DNA of 64,000 bases from Paludibacteraceae bacterium. GTDB lineage: Bacteria > Bacteroidota > Bacteroidia > Bacteroidales > Paludibacteraceae. Positions 17,563-26,184 of this stretch are shown here, piece by piece. Position 1 is the stretch's first letter. Each line of letters opens with the position of its first letter. A model generated the notes under the pieces. It was not told the origin of the DNA, did not search any database, and saw only the letters and a list, made by a program, of their open reading frames with translations. Both the position numbers and the translations under genes were made by a program. The stretch spans positions 94,456-158,455 of the forward strand of contig JAFPYI010000033.1 of assembly GCA_017412245.1 (NCBI GenBank), in the 5' to 3' direction.

Positions 17563-17594
17563 TTTGCGTATATCAAAAAAAAGCAGTACTTTTG
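17563..17594 (+). promoter_or_regulatory. Promoter of the tRNA-Asp/tRNA-Arg unit
   Basis: TTG at 17564-17566 and TACTTTTG at 17587-17594 with 20 bp between; tRNA-Asp begins 27 bases downstream. Confidence 0.8.
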
Positions 17595-17620
17595 CACCCG
17601 CTTTTGAAAAACGACTACTT

Positions 17621-17697
17621 GGTGCGGTAGTTCAGTTGGTTAGAATACCGGCCTGTCACGCCGTAGGTCGCGAGTTCGAGTCTCGTCCGCACCGCCA
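17621..17697 (+). tRNA. tRNA-Asp (anticodon GTC)
   Basis: 77 bases including an encoded 3' CCA. The acceptor arms GGTGCGG and CCGCACC pair fully, G73 is the discriminator (an Asp identity base), and the anticodon loop CTGTCAC gives GTC. The T loop is TTCGAGT. The outermost anticodon-stem pair (C27 against T43) is a mismatch, a slight deviation. Confidence 0.96.
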
Positions 17698-17731
17698 ACC
17701 AGCGCAAGCTGGTTCGCTTTTCAAAAGTGAG

Positions 17732-17805
17732 GGTCCATTAGCTCAACTGAATAGAGTACCACACTACGGATGTGGGGGTTGCAGGTTTGAATCCTGCATG
17801 GATCA
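17732..17805 (+). tRNA. tRNA-Arg (anticodon ACG)
   Basis: 74 bases. The acceptor arm GGTCCAT pairs with ATGGATC with one G-T, the anticodon loop CTACGGA gives ACG (A34 expected to be inosine), and the T arm GCAGG/CCTGC is intact. The 3' CCA is not encoded (CGA follows A73), unlike the neighbouring tRNA-Asp. Thirty-four bases separate the two. Confidence 0.94.
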
Positions 17806-17817
17806 CGAGAAAATAAC

Positions 17818-17857
17818 CGCAAAGTATTGATTGCCAATACCTTGCGATTTTTGTTTT
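17818..17857 (+). terminator. Terminator of the tRNA unit
   Basis: CGCAA-x-GTATTG pairs with CAATAC-x-TTGCG around a short loop (17818-17846) and is followed by a T-rich tract to about 17857. Confidence 0.8.
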
Positions 17858-17906
17858 TTATACTGTTTGTTGAAAGTATATTTAATTTTATCGGGATATC
17901 TAAATT

Positions 17907-18362
17907 ATGCGAGTAGTATTACAACGTTGTTCTCGTGCTGAAGTGCGTATAGATGGTGCGGTTGTCGGCAAAATCGGCAAAGGTTTTTTGTTGTTGGTCG
18001 GAGTAGTTGACGGCGACCAGAAATCGGATGCAGATCTTTTAGCACGCAAAGTGGCTCAAATGCGCGTTTTTGAAGATGCGGAAGGCAAGATGAATCTTGC
18101 TTTGCAAGATGTGGATGGCGCTGTTTTATCAATCTCGCAATTTACTCTTTATGCCGATTGCCGCAAAGGGAATAGGCCGAGTTTTATTCGTGCGGCCCGC
18201 CCAGAAATAGCTTCTCCGTTGTATGATTATTTCAATCAAGTTTTGCGTGAGACGTATGGTTTACAAGTGGAGACAGGTCGATTTGGCGCGGATATGAAAG
18301 TGGATTTTGTGAATGATGGTCCGGTAACTATCATTCTTGATTCTGCGGAATTAGCGCATTAA
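17907..18362 (+). CDS. dtd: Dtd, D-aminoacyl-tRNA deacylase
   Basis: 151 residues, full length. It hydrolyses D-aminoacyl-tRNA (and mischarged Gly-tRNA) to free the tRNA. Signatures: [17 protein letters not shown] at the start, [17 protein letters not shown] (the SQxTLxA motif) and [11 protein letters not shown] (Gly-cisPro type NxGPVT motif). It follows the tRNA terminator; only weak promoter-like sequence is seen, so its own start of transcription is unresolved. Confidence 0.96.
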   Translation: MRVVLQRCSRAEVRIDGAVVGKIGKGFLLLVGVVDGDQKSDADLLARKVAQMRVFEDAEGKMNLALQDVDGAVLSISQFTLYADCRKGNRPSFIRAARPEIASPLYDYFNQVLRETYGLQVETGRFGADMKVDFVNDGPVTIILDSAELAH

Positions 18363-18407
18363 AAATACACGAAATTGCGCTTGGGTCAAGCGGACTTTGT
18401 TTAGATA

Positions 18408-18473
18408 CGAAGCAGACACGTAAATGGTTCGTAATCGGTTCGAAATCGACTCGATAATGACCCGTTCACTCTT
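18408..18473 (+). repeat. Six-unit 11-bp array, CG-phased
   Basis: CG dinucleotides occur at 18408, 18419, 18430, 18441, 18452 and 18463, each exactly 11 bp apart. Units include CGTAAATGGTT and CGTAATCGGTT. Located in the 232-bp space between convergent dtd and nrnA; this array and the one at 18507 account for most of it. Confidence 0.85.
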
Positions 18474-18506
18474 TGATAAAAAAAGTTGGAGTGAAGAGAA
18501 TTTGAG

Positions 18507-18561
18507 AGTACCTTTAAACCACCTTAAGAATACCTTAAAACCACGTTAAAACCACGTTCAA
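18507..18561 (+). repeat. Five-unit 11-bp array, ACC-phased
   Basis: ACC or ACG at 18510, 18521, 18532, 18543 and 18554 at exact 11-bp steps, with TTAA in the other half of each unit (for example ACCACGTTAAA). Distinct from but next to the CG-phased array at 18408. Confidence 0.82.
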
Positions 18562-18594
18562 GTGTGGAAAAAAACTTTCGCAAACTTTTACGGT

Positions 18595-19650
18595 TTATTC
18601 TTTCAAAAGGTATTTCGGCATTGCTTTTAGGAATCGTCTGACGGCTTGTCCTAACGAACCGTAAAAATCACCTCCGGAAGCATTTTTGTGTCCTCCTCCT
18701 CCGAAGATTTCGTTGGCAAAGATATTTACCGGTCTGTCTCCTTGCGAACGGAAGGAAAGTTTGATGACGGGATGTAAAGTTCCGGGTTTAGGCGGTTGTT
18801 CCCGCATGAAAACCGAATAATAGACGTCGCTTATTTGCAACGGCATATTGACGAGTCCTTCGGTATCTCCGATTTTATAGTTGAATTGCTGTAATTCTTT
18901 GTCCGAGAGCGTGATGAGCGCTAAATGAAACTCGGGGAAGAGTTGCATTTTTTTGTATAATGCATATCCCATGAGTCGTACTCGGTCTGCGGAATATTGA
19001 TTGAAGACAGCATTATAAATGGCATCTTTATCAATACCGATTCTCACCAATTCCGCAATCATTTCATATATGTCCGGATTGTTGGAATTGAACGCAAAAT
19101 TGCCTGTGTCCGTCATCAGTCCTGTATAAAGGCAGGTGGCGATATTCAAGTCGATTTTTGTGTCCAAATGGTTGAAGAATCGGTATGTAAGTTCGCACGT
19201 GGACGATAATTCCGGATGCGAGAAAGTGACTGTGGCAAAGTCCGCCGGATTGAGATGATGGTCAATCAAAATTTTCGGGCACGGATTTTGCAGGAGTTTA
19301 TCACCAACGACACCAATTCGTTTCGGTTCGTTGAAATCCAAGCAGATGTGCAAGTCTGCTTCGGCTATGACAGCATCTGCTTTTTCGGCATTATTCTCAT
19401 AAATGAGAATCTGCTCAGCCGCAGGCATCCAAGCGAGAAAAGCGGGAAAAGCGTTAGGCGTGATAACATGCACGTTTTGAGTCTTTAGCGAATGCTCGTT
19501 TATACGTTTTTGAATCCACAAAAACATAGCGAGCGAAGAACCCATAGCGTCACCATCCGGCGCCATGTGTGTGAAGATAACAATTCGATTTGCAGAGGTG
19601 AGAAATTGCTCTGCTTTAGATATGTTAGATTGGTCTAACTTGGGTGTCAT
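18595..19650 (-). CDS. nrnA: NrnA-type DHH/DHHA1 phosphoesterase (oligoribonuclease / pAp phosphatase)
   Basis: 351 residues from the ATG at 19648-19650; the TTG nine bases further out is not needed. DHH motifs: THMAPDGDAMGSSLAMF (DxD), CLDFNEP, LIDHHLNPADF (DHH), and MTDTGNFAF. The C-terminal DHHA1 domain ends with GGGGHKNASGG. Such enzymes degrade nano-RNAs and 3'-phosphoadenosine 5'-phosphate. Convergent with dtd; its promoter is back to back with that of the isomerase gene at 19775. Confidence 0.92.
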   Translation of the reverse strand: MTPKLDQSNISKAEQFLTSANRIVIFTHMAPDGDAMGSSLAMFLWIQKRINEHSLKTQNVHVITPNAFPAFLAWMPAAEQILIYENNAEKADAVIAEADLHICLDFNEPKRIGVVGDKLLQNPCPKILIDHHLNPADFATVTFSHPELSSTCELTYRFFNHLDTKIDLNIATCLYTGLMTDTGNFAFNSNNPDIYEMIAELVRIGIDKDAIYNAVFNQYSADRVRLMGYALYKKMQLFPEFHLALITLSDKELQQFNYKIGDTEGLVNMPLQISDVYYSVFMREQPPKPGTLHPVIKLSFRSQGDRPVNIFANEIFGGGGHKNASGGDFYGSLGQAVRRFLKAMPKYLLKE

Positions 19651-19667
19651 AGTTAACAAATTTTGTG

Positions 19668-19697
19668 CAAAGATACAAAATTGTTTGCATATATCAA
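19668..19697 (-). promoter_or_regulatory. Promoter of nrnA
   Basis: Minus-strand TTG at 19695-19697 and TATCTTTG at 19668-19675, spacer 19 bp. It overlaps the divergent promoter at 19684-19715. Confidence 0.7.
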
Positions 19698-19715
19698 AAT
19701 TTTTATGTAACTTTG
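19684..19715 (+). promoter_or_regulatory. Promoter of the long plus-strand run starting with the PpiC isomerase
   Basis: TTTG at 19684-19687 and TAACTTTG at 19708-19715 with 20 bp between. About 60 bases of leader precede the ATG at 19775. No other clear promoter of this form was noticed before yfhO. Confidence 0.78.
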
Positions 19716-19774
19716 CACGCTTTTTGTATGGAATACAAAATAATTGCTAATTTATAACTGAATAATTAATAGAT

Positions 19775-21571
19775 ATGAAAAAGAATTTTGTGTTAATTGC
19801 TGCGTTGTGCATGAGCATGATGTCCAGCGCCCAGACGTTAATGACGATTGACGGTAATCCGATTAGCGCCGAGGAGTTTTTGTACATTTACGAGAAGAAC
19901 AATCAAGCAGGCGCCGTTGATCCGAAGTCGATGGATGAGTACTTGGATATGTTCATCAATTTCAAACTCAAAGTTATTGAGGCAGAGTCTCAAGGCATCG
20001 ACACGACGGAGAGTTTCAAGAAGGAGTTGAAAGGTTATCGTGCGCAAGCGACTCCGAAGTACTTGCAAGACGAACAGGCAATTGACAGTCTTGTTGAGTT
20101 GAGTTGGCGTCATTTGTCCAAAGACCGTCGTGCAGCACATATCGCTATTCAATGTCCGGCCGGAGCAGAGGCAGCTCAGCAAGAAGAGGCATTGGCTAAA
20201 ATCAATGAGGCTTATGAGCGCGTGACAATAGGTAAGGAAGTGAAACAAGGTAAGGGCAAAAAAGCCAAACTCGTTCGTCAACCGGCAGAGGCATTTGAAA
20301 AAGTAGCGCGTGAGTTGAGTACCGATCCCGGCGTACAAGAGACAGGTGGCGAATTAGGATGGATTACTCCGTTCCGTTACGTCTATCCGTTGGAGAAAGC
20401 TGTTTATGAGACTCCAGTCGGACAAATCAGTACTCCGTTCCGTACGCAATACGGATGGCATATTGTGCTGGTGGAAGAAGAGCGTGACCACGTAGAAGTA
20501 CAAGCCAGTCATATCATGAAGATGGTTCCTCGTAACAATGAGACCGATCCGGAACTGGTAAAACGTAACGATAGTCTGACAGCGGCCAAGAAAGCAGAGA
20601 TTGATTCGATAGCCAAGATAGTGACTGTTGAGAATTTTGCAGAAGTGGCTAAGTGGGAATCGGATGACCGCGGCAGTAGTGCCCGTGGCGGAGAATTAGG
20701 ATGGTTTGGTAAAGGTATGATGGTAAAACCATTTGAGGATGCGGCTTTTGGTCAAGCGGTAGGAACTATCGGAGAACCGATTCGTTCTGCTTATGGTTGG
20801 CATATCATTTATAAACAAGGTGAGCGCGGTATTCAACCGTTGGATAGTATGCGTCCTCAGATTTTGCGTCAAGTACAACGTGACGAGCGCATCAAAGAGG
20901 CAGACAAGAGTTTCGTTCGCAAAGTTCGCAAAGAATATAATTTGCCAGAAAGCATGAGCGATGAAGAGGTAAAAGCTTATGCCGATGCACATCTTGAGGA
21001 GAAATATCCGGAATTGCGTAACTTGGTGCAAGAATATCATGACGGTATCTTGTTATTTGAGGTTTCGCTTCGTGAGGTATGGGACAAAGCCGCAAAAGAT
21101 ACAACAGGTTTAGAGGCTTATTTCAAAGCCCATAAGAAACAATACACATGGGAAAAACCGCACTGGAAAGGCTATATTCTGCAATGCAAAGACCAAGCAA
21201 GTGCAAAGGCTGCGCAAGCAATTATCAAGAGTGCCGAGAAAGATTCTGTAGATAGTTATATCAAACAACGTTTGAATAACGATAGCATTCAGTATGTGAA
21301 AGTACAATACGGTTTGTGGGAGCAAGGAAAGAATCCTATCGTCGATAAATTCGGCATGAAAGATAAGAAAGCTGAGTTCACTCCTTCGGAGCAGTTCCCG
21401 GTAGTTGTATGTGTCGGCAAAAAGATGAAAGCACCAGAAGAGTGGAGCGATGAAAAAGGTAAAGTGACGACTGAGTATCAAGACTATTTAGAGCAAGAGT
21501 GGGTAAAACAACTGCGTGCTAAATATGCAGTAGTGCTTGACAAAGACGTCTGGAATGCCATAAAGAAATAA
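19775..21571 (+). CDS. Periplasmic peptidyl-prolyl isomerase, SurA/PpiC type with two rotamase domains
   Basis: 598 residues with a signal peptide (MKKNFVLIAALCMSMMSSAQ). After an N-terminal chaperone-like segment there are two parvulin domains: residues about 120-235 (RRAAHIAIQCP ... GGELGWITPFRYVYPLEKAV ... TQYGWHIVLVEE) and about 240-350 (VQASHIMKMVP ... RGGELGWFGKGMMVKPFEDA ... SAYGWHIIYKQ). The C-terminal third is Lys- and Glu-rich and has no recognised domain. Expected role: folding of outer-membrane and secreted proteins in the periplasm. First gene after the promoter at 19684. Confidence 0.9.
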   Translation: MKKNFVLIAALCMSMMSSAQTLMTIDGNPISAEEFLYIYEKNNQAGAVDPKSMDEYLDMFINFKLKVIEAESQGIDTTESFKKELKGYRAQATPKYLQDEQAIDSLVELSWRHLSKDRRAAHIAIQCPAGAEAAQQEEALAKINEAYERVTIGKEVKQGKGKKAKLVRQPAEAFEKVARELSTDPGVQETGGELGWITPFRYVYPLEKAVYETPVGQISTPFRTQYGWHIVLVEEERDHVEVQASHIMKMVPRNNETDPELVKRNDSLTAAKKAEIDSIAKIVTVENFAEVAKWESDDRGSSARGGELGWFGKGMMVKPFEDAAFGQAVGTIGEPIRSAYGWHIIYKQGERGIQPLDSMRPQILRQVQRDERIKEADKSFVRKVRKEYNLPESMSDEEVKAYADAHLEEKYPELRNLVQEYHDGILLFEVSLREVWDKAAKDTTGLEAYFKAHKKQYTWEKPHWKGYILQCKDQASAKAAQAIIKSAEKDSVDSYIKQRLNNDSIQYVKVQYGLWEQGKNPIVDKFGMKDKKAEFTPSEQFPVVVCVGKKMKAPEEWSDEKGKVTTEYQDYLEQEWVKQLRAKYAVVLDKDVWNAIKK

Positions 21572-21573
21572 AG

Positions 21574-23205
21574 GTGAAAAAATATACGTGGGTTATAGTG
21601 CTTGGCGTGTTGGCGATACTGAATGTAGTCGCCTATACGTGTGTTGTTCGTTGGGATATGACGGACGACAAACACTATAGTCTCAGTAATGCTACCAAAG
21701 AACTTTTACGAAAGGCAGACGAGCCGATTGAAGTGACCCTTTTCCTTCAGGGCGATTTGAATGCCGGTTTCCGCAGATTGCAGAAGGCGACCGAAGAAAC
21801 ACTTGAAGAGATGAAGGTGTATTCCGAAGGTTCGTTTTCAATTGCTCAATCGGAAGATCCTGCTGCTGCAGAAAAATTAGGATTGCACCCGATAGTCGTT
21901 CATGAGCGTGAACAAGACGGAAAGACGGCTCAAGTCAAAGTTTATCCGTATGCTTTGCTACAATACAAAGGCAAAAAAGCTATTGTGGCTCTTTTGAAGA
22001 ATACACGCGGATTGAGCGGAGAAGAGAATTTGAATGCCAGTATAGAGAATCTGGAATTCGCTTTTGCTGAGGCTCTGCAATTGCTGCAACAAAAAGAGAC
22101 ACCTCGTGTGGCACTATTAGAAGGACACGGAGAGTTGGACGAAGAGCATACGTATGATTTGATGAGTGCTTTGAGTCGCTATTTTCAATTGGACAGAGGT
22201 CAGATAGCAGAAGGTGCCGATGCTCATATATTGGATGGATATAAGGCGATTATCATTGCCAATCCGCAAACGGCATTTAGCGATGCGGAAAAGTTTATTA
22301 TTGACCAATATATCATGCGCGGCGGAGCTGTGTTATGGGCTGTTAACGGAGTGCAATTCAGCAAACAAGTGTTGCAACAAGAGGGTTTTACTCCGGTGCT
22401 GGCATTGGATTTGGGAATTACGGATATGTTGTATCGATATGGTGTGCGTGTGAATCCTGCATTGGTGCAAGATGTTCAATGTTTGCCTATTCCGGTTAAT
22501 GTGTCTGAGGACCCGAGTCAACCGAATTTACAACCGCTACCATGGACTTATGCTCCATTGCTGCTCACGAGTCAAGGAAGCCCGATAACGCGCAATTTAG
22601 GTCAAGTGAGCAGCACTTTTGTGAGCCCGATAGATGCAGTAGGTGGCGAAGACGGAATAGAAAAACGAGTATTGCTTGCGACCAGTACTGCCACTCGTGT
22701 TATAGGAACACCGGCAGAAGTGGATTTGAGTGATTTGAATCCGGATTTGTCGTTATTCCAATACCAGTATGTGCCAGTAGGCGTGTCTATGGAAGGCGTT
22801 TTCCCGAGTGTGTTTGCGCATCGCATGGTGCCTGAAGGAGTGACGAATGCAGGTGAGATACTGAAAGAAAGTTCGCGTACACGGCAAGTGGTGATAGGCA
22901 GCGGAAGTATTTTAGGTAATGAGAGTCAACAAGGTCAAGCATTGCCAATGGGCTATGACCGCTACAGTGGTATGCAATTCAGTAACCGTGATGTGGTAGT
23001 AAATGCTGTGCTGTGGTTGACGGATGCCGACGGATTAATCAGTTTAAGAGGAAAAGAAGTAGCACTCCGATTGCTGAATGACAAACGTGCGCACGAGAAA
23101 CGCATGGAAATACAAATAATAAGTACAATCAGTCCGATTGTCATCTTGGCTTTGATAGGTGGTGCTGTGGTGATAATCAGAAGAAGAAAATATCAACGCG
23201 TATGA
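21574..23205 (+). CDS. gldG: GldG-like ABC-type auxiliary membrane protein
   Basis: 543 residues from a GTG at 21574, two bases after the previous stop. One N-terminal transmembrane helix (WVIVLGVLAILNVVAYTCVV), then WDMTDDKHYSLSNATKELLR, the signature of GldG-type periplasmic domains, and a C-terminal helix (ISPIVILALIGGAVVIIRRRK). In Flavobacteria GldG works with GldA and GldF in an ABC complex required for gliding. Neither partner is in this window, so this copy may have unlinked partners or another role. It overlaps the next gene by four bases (ATGA). Confidence 0.82.
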   Translation: MKKYTWVIVLGVLAILNVVAYTCVVRWDMTDDKHYSLSNATKELLRKADEPIEVTLFLQGDLNAGFRRLQKATEETLEEMKVYSEGSFSIAQSEDPAAAEKLGLHPIVVHEREQDGKTAQVKVYPYALLQYKGKKAIVALLKNTRGLSGEENLNASIENLEFAFAEALQLLQQKETPRVALLEGHGELDEEHTYDLMSALSRYFQLDRGQIAEGADAHILDGYKAIIIANPQTAFSDAEKFIIDQYIMRGGAVLWAVNGVQFSKQVLQQEGFTPVLALDLGITDMLYRYGVRVNPALVQDVQCLPIPVNVSEDPSQPNLQPLPWTYAPLLLTSQGSPITRNLGQVSSTFVSPIDAVGGEDGIEKRVLLATSTATRVIGTPAEVDLSDLNPDLSLFQYQYVPVGVSMEGVFPSVFAHRMVPEGVTNAGEILKESSRTRQVVIGSGSILGNESQQGQALPMGYDRYSGMQFSNRDVVVNAVLWLTDADGLISLRGKEVALRLLNDKRAHEKRMEIQIISTISPIVILALIGGAVVIIRRRKYQRV

Positions 23206-24596
23206 AAAAATACTATACTTTGTTGTTGCTTGTGCTGCTATCAGGAATGATGCGTGCTCAAGAATTGAACTATCCGAAAGATACGATAGAGGGGGAAGAA
23301 GTGTATAAGTATGAAGTAGAGAAGAGTATAGGCCTATATCGTATAAGTGTTAATTTTAAGGTTCCTCAGAGTGAGATTATTCGTTTGAACCCGCAATTGA
23401 AGGAACGCGGATTGCATTACGGCGAGACGATATATATTCCAACGGGCAAACAAGTTGATAGAAAACGGCAGATGAAAGAGAGTGCCAAAGAATGGGGACC
23501 GAATGCTTATATCAATCGAAAAGCAGCAGAGGAGTCTTTGGCGCAAAAAGATACCATTGCTCCAGTGGATACATTAAAAGTAGTAGAAATAGCGGATACT
23601 ACAAAGATAGATAGCGTATCAGGGCAAAAGAGACAAGTGGTTGAGTTGGCATTAATGCTGCCATTCGAGAGTCAGCAGACCAAACGTAGTGCGAATGCAG
23701 AGAAAATGATGGCTTTCTATCAAGGAGCCTTATTGGCGTTGCATGATTTACAAAACGACAGTACACTTTATCGTTTGCGTGTTTACGACACGGAACGAAG
23801 TGAACGCCGTGTGGGAACTTTGTGCGAGAGCAACGAATTAGACAGCGTTCGTGGTATACTCGGTTTGGCTTATCCCATACAAGTTGAGCGTATGTCTACA
23901 TGGTGTGCAACACATAAAGTGCCATTGCTGGTGCCTTTTGCCGATGATGTAGAGTTGGGTGGTTATCCTTATGTATTTCAATTCAATTCGACTGATGAAC
24001 TGGAAGCAGACAGTTTATGTTCGTGGATAGAGAGACAGAACAAACGCGTACATTGCGTGATGATTGATATCCGTGAGTCAGATATGTCTGCGTTTGCCCG
24101 TACTTTGCGCAAGAAGATGGAGAATAAGGGTCTCCCGTTTGAGTTATTGCCGCTTAAAGATTTGATGAGTGATTCTACAATACAAGTGTTAGATAAAGAA
24201 AGCGAGAATCTTATTATCCTACATAGTGACAAGTATCAACAAGTACGACTGGTGCTTCCGTATTTGACAGCATTACAGAAAGCCGGGTATAAAATGCGTT
24301 TGGTAGGTCAATACTCATGGCAAAAAGAAAAAATAGGTATTCCGATGTTATATACTTCCGTTTTTACAGAGAAGACGGATTTAACGGCATATGACGAGTT
24401 ATGGAATAAATATTTTGGCAATGCCTATGTGTCAGAATTGCCTCGTTATGATTTGTTGGGCTACGATTTGATGCATATGTTGGTGGATTATCTGCAAGGA
24501 GAAAAATCGCATGCAGGATTGCAATCCAATGTCGAGTGGCAGCAAGTAGGTAACGGCGGTTGGCAAAATAAAAATGTTCGAGTAATTGCGGAATAG
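23202..24596 (+). CDS. Exported LysM protein with PBP1-type ligand-binding domain
   Basis: 464 residues with a signal peptide ending GMMRAQE. A LysM-like domain lies at about residues 36-85 (YKYEVEKSIGLYRISVNFKV ... IYIPTG). A linker of about 60 residues leads to a type 1 periplasmic-binding fold (VVELALMLPFESQ ... AFYQGALLALHDL ... GILGLAYPIQVERM ... VPLLVPFADD) that runs to the end. The plan resembles LppC/LpoA-type regulators of peptidoglycan synthesis; the ligand is unknown. The N-terminus overlaps gldG, and the next gene starts inside its last codons. Confidence 0.8.
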   Translation: MKKYYTLLLLVLLSGMMRAQELNYPKDTIEGEEVYKYEVEKSIGLYRISVNFKVPQSEIIRLNPQLKERGLHYGETIYIPTGKQVDRKRQMKESAKEWGPNAYINRKAAEESLAQKDTIAPVDTLKVVEIADTTKIDSVSGQKRQVVELALMLPFESQQTKRSANAEKMMAFYQGALLALHDLQNDSTLYRLRVYDTERSERRVGTLCESNELDSVRGILGLAYPIQVERMSTWCATHKVPLLVPFADDVELGGYPYVFQFNSTDELEADSLCSWIERQNKRVHCVMIDIRESDMSAFARTLRKKMENKGLPFELLPLKDLMSDSTIQVLDKESENLIILHSDKYQQVRLVLPYLTALQKAGYKMRLVGQYSWQKEKIGIPMLYTSVFTEKTDLTAYDELWNKYFGNAYVSELPRYDLLGYDLMHMLVDYLQGEKSHAGLQSNVEWQQVGNGGWQNKNVRVIAE

Positions 24597-25254
24597 ATTA
24601 TTAGTCATAGGATTTTCGTTGGTATGCGCATGCATGATGTATGCGCAACCGAGACTGCGTGTGCCTGAGATATATTTCGGCGTGCACGGGGGTGTTTCTG
24701 CGAGCAGTATTATGTTCAGTCCGGCAGTGGAGAACATGACACCTATTACTCAAGCATGTGTGCTTGGCGGAAACGGAGGATTCGTGTTCAGGTATGCCGT
24801 ACATAAATACTGCGCGTTACAAGTGGAACTGAATTATCAACATCGCGGCTGGCGTGAACATAATGACGCAGGAACCTATAGCCGTGAGTTGCATTATGTG
24901 GAGTTGCCATTGTTGATGAATGTGAATTTCGGTTCTGAACGTTGGCGTGGTATTTTCAATCTCGGTCCTCAACTCGGTTATTGCGTGGCAGATAATGGAG
25001 GAAAAGGAACTCAGATTGGTACAACGACGGTACAATACGAATTGATAGATCATAAGTTCGATTGGGGATTGGCAGCAGGATTAGGTTTTTATTACCGTTC
25101 CCGTAATGCCGGATTGTATCAATTCGAGGCGCGATTCAATTATAGTTTCGGCGGTATATTCGGAACGGGATTGATTGACCATTTTAATATGGCCAGCCCA
25201 ATGGATCTGAGTCTGAATATCGCTTATATGTGGGAATTCAAAAAGAAAAAATGA
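24586..25254 (+). CDS. Outer-membrane beta-barrel protein of the broad PorT family
   Basis: 222 residues. The best start is a TTG at 24586 that overlaps the LysM gene by 11 bases and gives a signal peptide (MRNRLLVIGFSLVCACMMYA). The mature part is a short barrel: FGVHGGVSASSIMF, VELNYQHRGWREH, LHYVELPLLMNVNFG and GLAAGLGFYYRSR. These fit PF13568-type barrels, which include T9SS PorT. The call to true PorT is open: many paralogues share the fold, and the T9SS-rich surroundings are the only added support. Confidence 0.72.
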   Translation: MRNRLLVIGFSLVCACMMYAQPRLRVPEIYFGVHGGVSASSIMFSPAVENMTPITQACVLGGNGGFVFRYAVHKYCALQVELNYQHRGWREHNDAGTYSRELHYVELPLLMNVNFGSERWRGIFNLGPQLGYCVADNGGKGTQIGTTTVQYELIDHKFDWGLAAGLGFYYRSRNAGLYQFEARFNYSFGGIFGTGLIDHFNMASPMDLSLNIAYMWEFKKKK

Positions 25255-25255
25255 T

Positions 25256-26098
25256 ATGAAAACAAATTATGAAGTGCGGTATGCATCAAATCCGGTTGAT
25301 GCAAAGAGTTATGACACCACTCGATTGAGAAAAGATTTCTTGATTGAAAACGTGTTTGTGAAAAACGAAGTGAATATGGTTTACTCAATGTACGACCGTA
25401 TGATTGTCGGCGGTGCAATGCCTGTTGGCGAGACGTTATTACTTGAAGCGATTGATCCATTGAAAGCACCGTATTTCCTCACTCGCCGCGAGATAGGTAT
25501 TTTTAATGTCGGCGGAAAAGGAAGAGTGATTGCCGGAGATGAGATTTTTGAGTTAGATTACAAAGAGGCACTTTATTTAGGTCGTGGAGACAGAGAGGTA
25601 AAGTTTGAAAGCGTGGATGCTAATAAGCCTGCGTTATTCTATTTCAATTCCACAACCGCTCATCAAACTTATCCAAACAAGAAAGTGTCGAAAGCCGATG
25701 CTGTGGTAGCTCATATGGGCAGTCTGGAGATGAGCAATGAACGTGATATTAACAAGATGTTAGTGAATCAAGTGTTGCCAACGTGTCAATTACAAATGGG
25801 TATGACGGAGTTGAATGTCGGTAGTGTTTGGAATACTATGCCTGCGCATGTGCATAGTCGTCGTATGGAAGCCTATTTCTATTTTGAGGTGCCGGAAGAC
25901 CAAGCTGTCTGTCATTTCATGGGCGAAGTAGAAGAGACACGCCATATTTGGATGAAAGGTAATCAAGCCGTGCTGAGTCCTGAGTGGTCGATTCACTCTG
26001 CTGCGGCTACGCATAACTATACTTTCATTTGGGGTATGGGCGGCGAAAATCTCGATTACGGAGATCAAGATTTTAGCAAGATTACTGATTTGAAATAA
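25256..26098 (+). CDS. kduI: KduI, 5-keto 4-deoxyuronate isomerase
   Basis: 280 residues, full length. It converts 5-keto-4-deoxyuronate, the product of pectate lyases, to 2,5-diketo-3-deoxygluconate. Family motifs: DYKEALYLGRGDREV, MPAHVHSRRMEAYFYFEVPE (the cupin His pair and Glu) and WSIHSAAATHNYTFIWGMGGEN with the metal-binding His. Two bases after the barrel gene, followed by an 11-bp array and kduD. Confidence 0.96.
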   Translation: MKTNYEVRYASNPVDAKSYDTTRLRKDFLIENVFVKNEVNMVYSMYDRMIVGGAMPVGETLLLEAIDPLKAPYFLTRREIGIFNVGGKGRVIAGDEIFELDYKEALYLGRGDREVKFESVDANKPALFYFNSTTAHQTYPNKKVSKADAVVAHMGSLEMSNERDINKMLVNQVLPTCQLQMGMTELNVGSVWNTMPAHVHSRRMEAYFYFEVPEDQAVCHFMGEVEETRHIWMKGNQAVLSPEWSIHSAAATHNYTFIWGMGGENLDYGDQDFSKITDLK

Positions 26099-26114
26099 GA
26101 TAAGCAGCAAAATA

Positions 26115-26169
26115 ACCTACTTATCACCTACTTATCACCTACTTATCACCTACTAATCACCTACTCAAA
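26115..26169 (+). repeat. Five-unit 11-bp array between kduI and kduD
   Basis: ACC at 26115, 26126, 26137, 26148 and 26159, exact 11-bp steps. Three units are identical (ACCTACTTATC), one differs by a single base, and the last diverges after six bases. It fills most of the 86-bp gap between two genes of one pathway. Confidence 0.9.
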
Positions 26170-26184
26170 ACAGGTAAAAAAGAA

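Noticed and set aside
17531-17830. 99-residue plus-strand open frame
   Set aside because: It spans both tRNA genes and their spacer; the product resembles no protein and the region is explained by RNA.
26115-26169. CRISPR-like repeat array
   Set aside because: Units are 11 bp with no spacers between them, and no cas genes are in the window.
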